The position numbers and the translations under genes were made by a program. The notes under the pieces are model-generated. The model saw nothing but the letters and a program-made list of their open reading frames with translations, had not been told where the DNA came from and searched no databases. This document shows, piece by piece, positions 6,684 to 7,317 of a DNA stretch of 7,317 nucleotides. Origin of the DNA: Propionibacteriaceae bacterium (GTDB taxonomy: Bacteria > Actinomycetota > Actinomycetes > Propionibacteriales > Propionibacteriaceae); assembly GCA_025923975.1 (NCBI GenBank), contig JAICEV010000173.1, positions 1 through 7,317 on the forward strand, read 5' to 3'. Position 1 is the first letter of the stretch. Each line of letters opens with the position of its first letter.

Positions 6684-7317
6684 TCAACCGCGATCCAGCG
6701 CGGCTAGCAACGGCGCACATCGGGCAAGATCATCCGGCCCCGCCAGGTCGGGCAGCGCAACAAATACGGTAGTGACTCCAAGATCGGCGAGCTCGTGATA
6801 GCGCCGTGCATGATCAACCGCAAGCGCGGCGTGGTGACGAGCGGCGTAGGCGGCCGCCGGCGTACGTCCCCGGAGCCGCTCCACTCGGGCTGCGACGTCT
6901 TCGCGGTCTATACCGATCACTGGCAAGTCCAGCACGGTGATCTCCACGTTAGCTGAGTCACGACCCACGGCGGCGCAGTGCTTATGCAAAATGTCGATCT
7001 TGGTTCGTAACATCGATTGGTCTGATGGCAGATTGCAACCGTCGGCCTGCTCAGCGACGATCCGCAGCGTCCGCCGCTCTCCGGAACCGCCGACAATGAT
7101 CGGCACCTCGCTGACCGGGCGTGGATAGCAGGTGGTTTCCGGGAGGTGCACGTAACGGCCATGGTAGGCCTTGGTACCGGGTGCCCACAGCGCTCGTAAC
7201 GTCTCGATGCACACCTGAAGTTCATCAAGTCGTTGACTGTTGCTCGGGAAGTCCAGACCGTACGCCTGATGCTCGCGCAGCCACCAGCCGGCGCCGAGTC
7301 CGCAGAAGGCGCGGCCG
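6684..7317 (-). CDS. LLM-class (luciferase-like, F420-dependent type) oxidoreductase, N-terminus outside window
   Basis: The reverse-strand frame is open from the right edge (first full codon 7316-7314) to the TGA at 6686-6684, giving 210 visible residues. The GTG at 7214 is internal: the frame continues upstream as GRAFCGLGAGWW..EHQAYGLDFPS, a typical luciferase-like block (G-x-G-A/G-W, then AYG and FP). Further on are ALWAPG, YHGRYVHLP, YPRPV and the VGGSGERRTLRIVA block (about 75-88) that binds the flavin-type cofactor phosphate in this family, then ADGCNL at 91-96, where a Trp is more usual than Cys. Family members are about 280-340 residues, so roughly 100 N-terminal residues are missing. 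These enzymes transfer hydride or oxygenate small molecules using F420 or FMN in the cytosol. Actinobacterial membership favours F420, but cofactor and substrate cannot be fixed from this fragment. It is convergent with copy 2, with a 22-base gap and no sign of a shared operon. Confidence 0.9.
   Translation of the reverse strand, partial: GRAFCGLGAGWWLREHQAYGLDFPSNSQRLDELQVCIETLRALWAPGTKAYHGRYVHLPETTCYPRPVSEVPIIVGGSGERRTLRIVAEQADGCNLPSDQSMLRTKIDILHKHCAAVGRDSANVEITVLDLPVIGIDREDVAARVERLRGRTPAAAYAARHHAALAVDHARRYHELADLGVTTVFVALPDLAGPDDLARCAPLLAALDRG

Noticed and set aside
7212..7214. GTG at 7214 (- strand) as the start of the oxidoreductase.
   Set aside because: The same frame continues to the window edge and encodes a conserved luciferase-family block, so this Val codon is internal.

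Overview
The window is G+C-rich with strong third-position G/C bias, and it uses TTG as a start with a GGAGG ribosome-binding site. Its proteins are a class III nucleotide cyclase fused to an ATPase and a TPR domain (twice), and a luciferase-like F420-type oxidoreductase. This combination fits a high-G+C actinobacterium, plausibly a mycobacterium or close relative. The genus is an inference from gene content; no rRNA or other marker gene is present.

Layout: (1) bases 1-3255, + strand, a very large signalling protein lacking only about its first 15 residues at the window edge. (2) A 94-base gap (3256-3349) with a weak hairpin plus T-run that could be a terminator, and a clear ribosome-binding site. 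(3) Bases 3350-6661, + strand, a complete 1103-residue paralogue of the first protein. (4) A 22-base convergent gap (6662-6683). (5) Bases 6684-7317, - strand, the C-terminal 210 residues of a luciferase-like monooxygenase (LLM) family oxidoreductase that runs off the right edge.

The two large proteins are collinear along their whole length, with one single-residue length difference in the linker between cyclase and ATPase and a slightly different C-terminal tail. Both have an N-terminal class III cyclase homology domain, a STAND/AAA-type ATPase with intact Walker A and B motifs, and about 500 residues of alpha-helical TPR-like repeats. They resemble the mycobacterial cyclase-ATPase-LuxR regulators but stop after the TPR region with no LuxR-type DNA-binding domain. 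In both copies the catalytic asparagine of the cyclase is replaced by histidine, while the two metal-binding aspartates, the substrate-specifying lysine and aspartate and the transition-state arginine are kept.

A reasonable model is that ligand sensing by the TPR region and nucleotide-dependent switching of the ATPase control cyclase output, possibly in homo- or heterodimers of the two paralogues. The LLM gene is convergent and shows no evident functional link. The rest of the window is ordinary: no RNA gene, mobile element, CRISPR array or gene-free stretch over 300 bases was seen.
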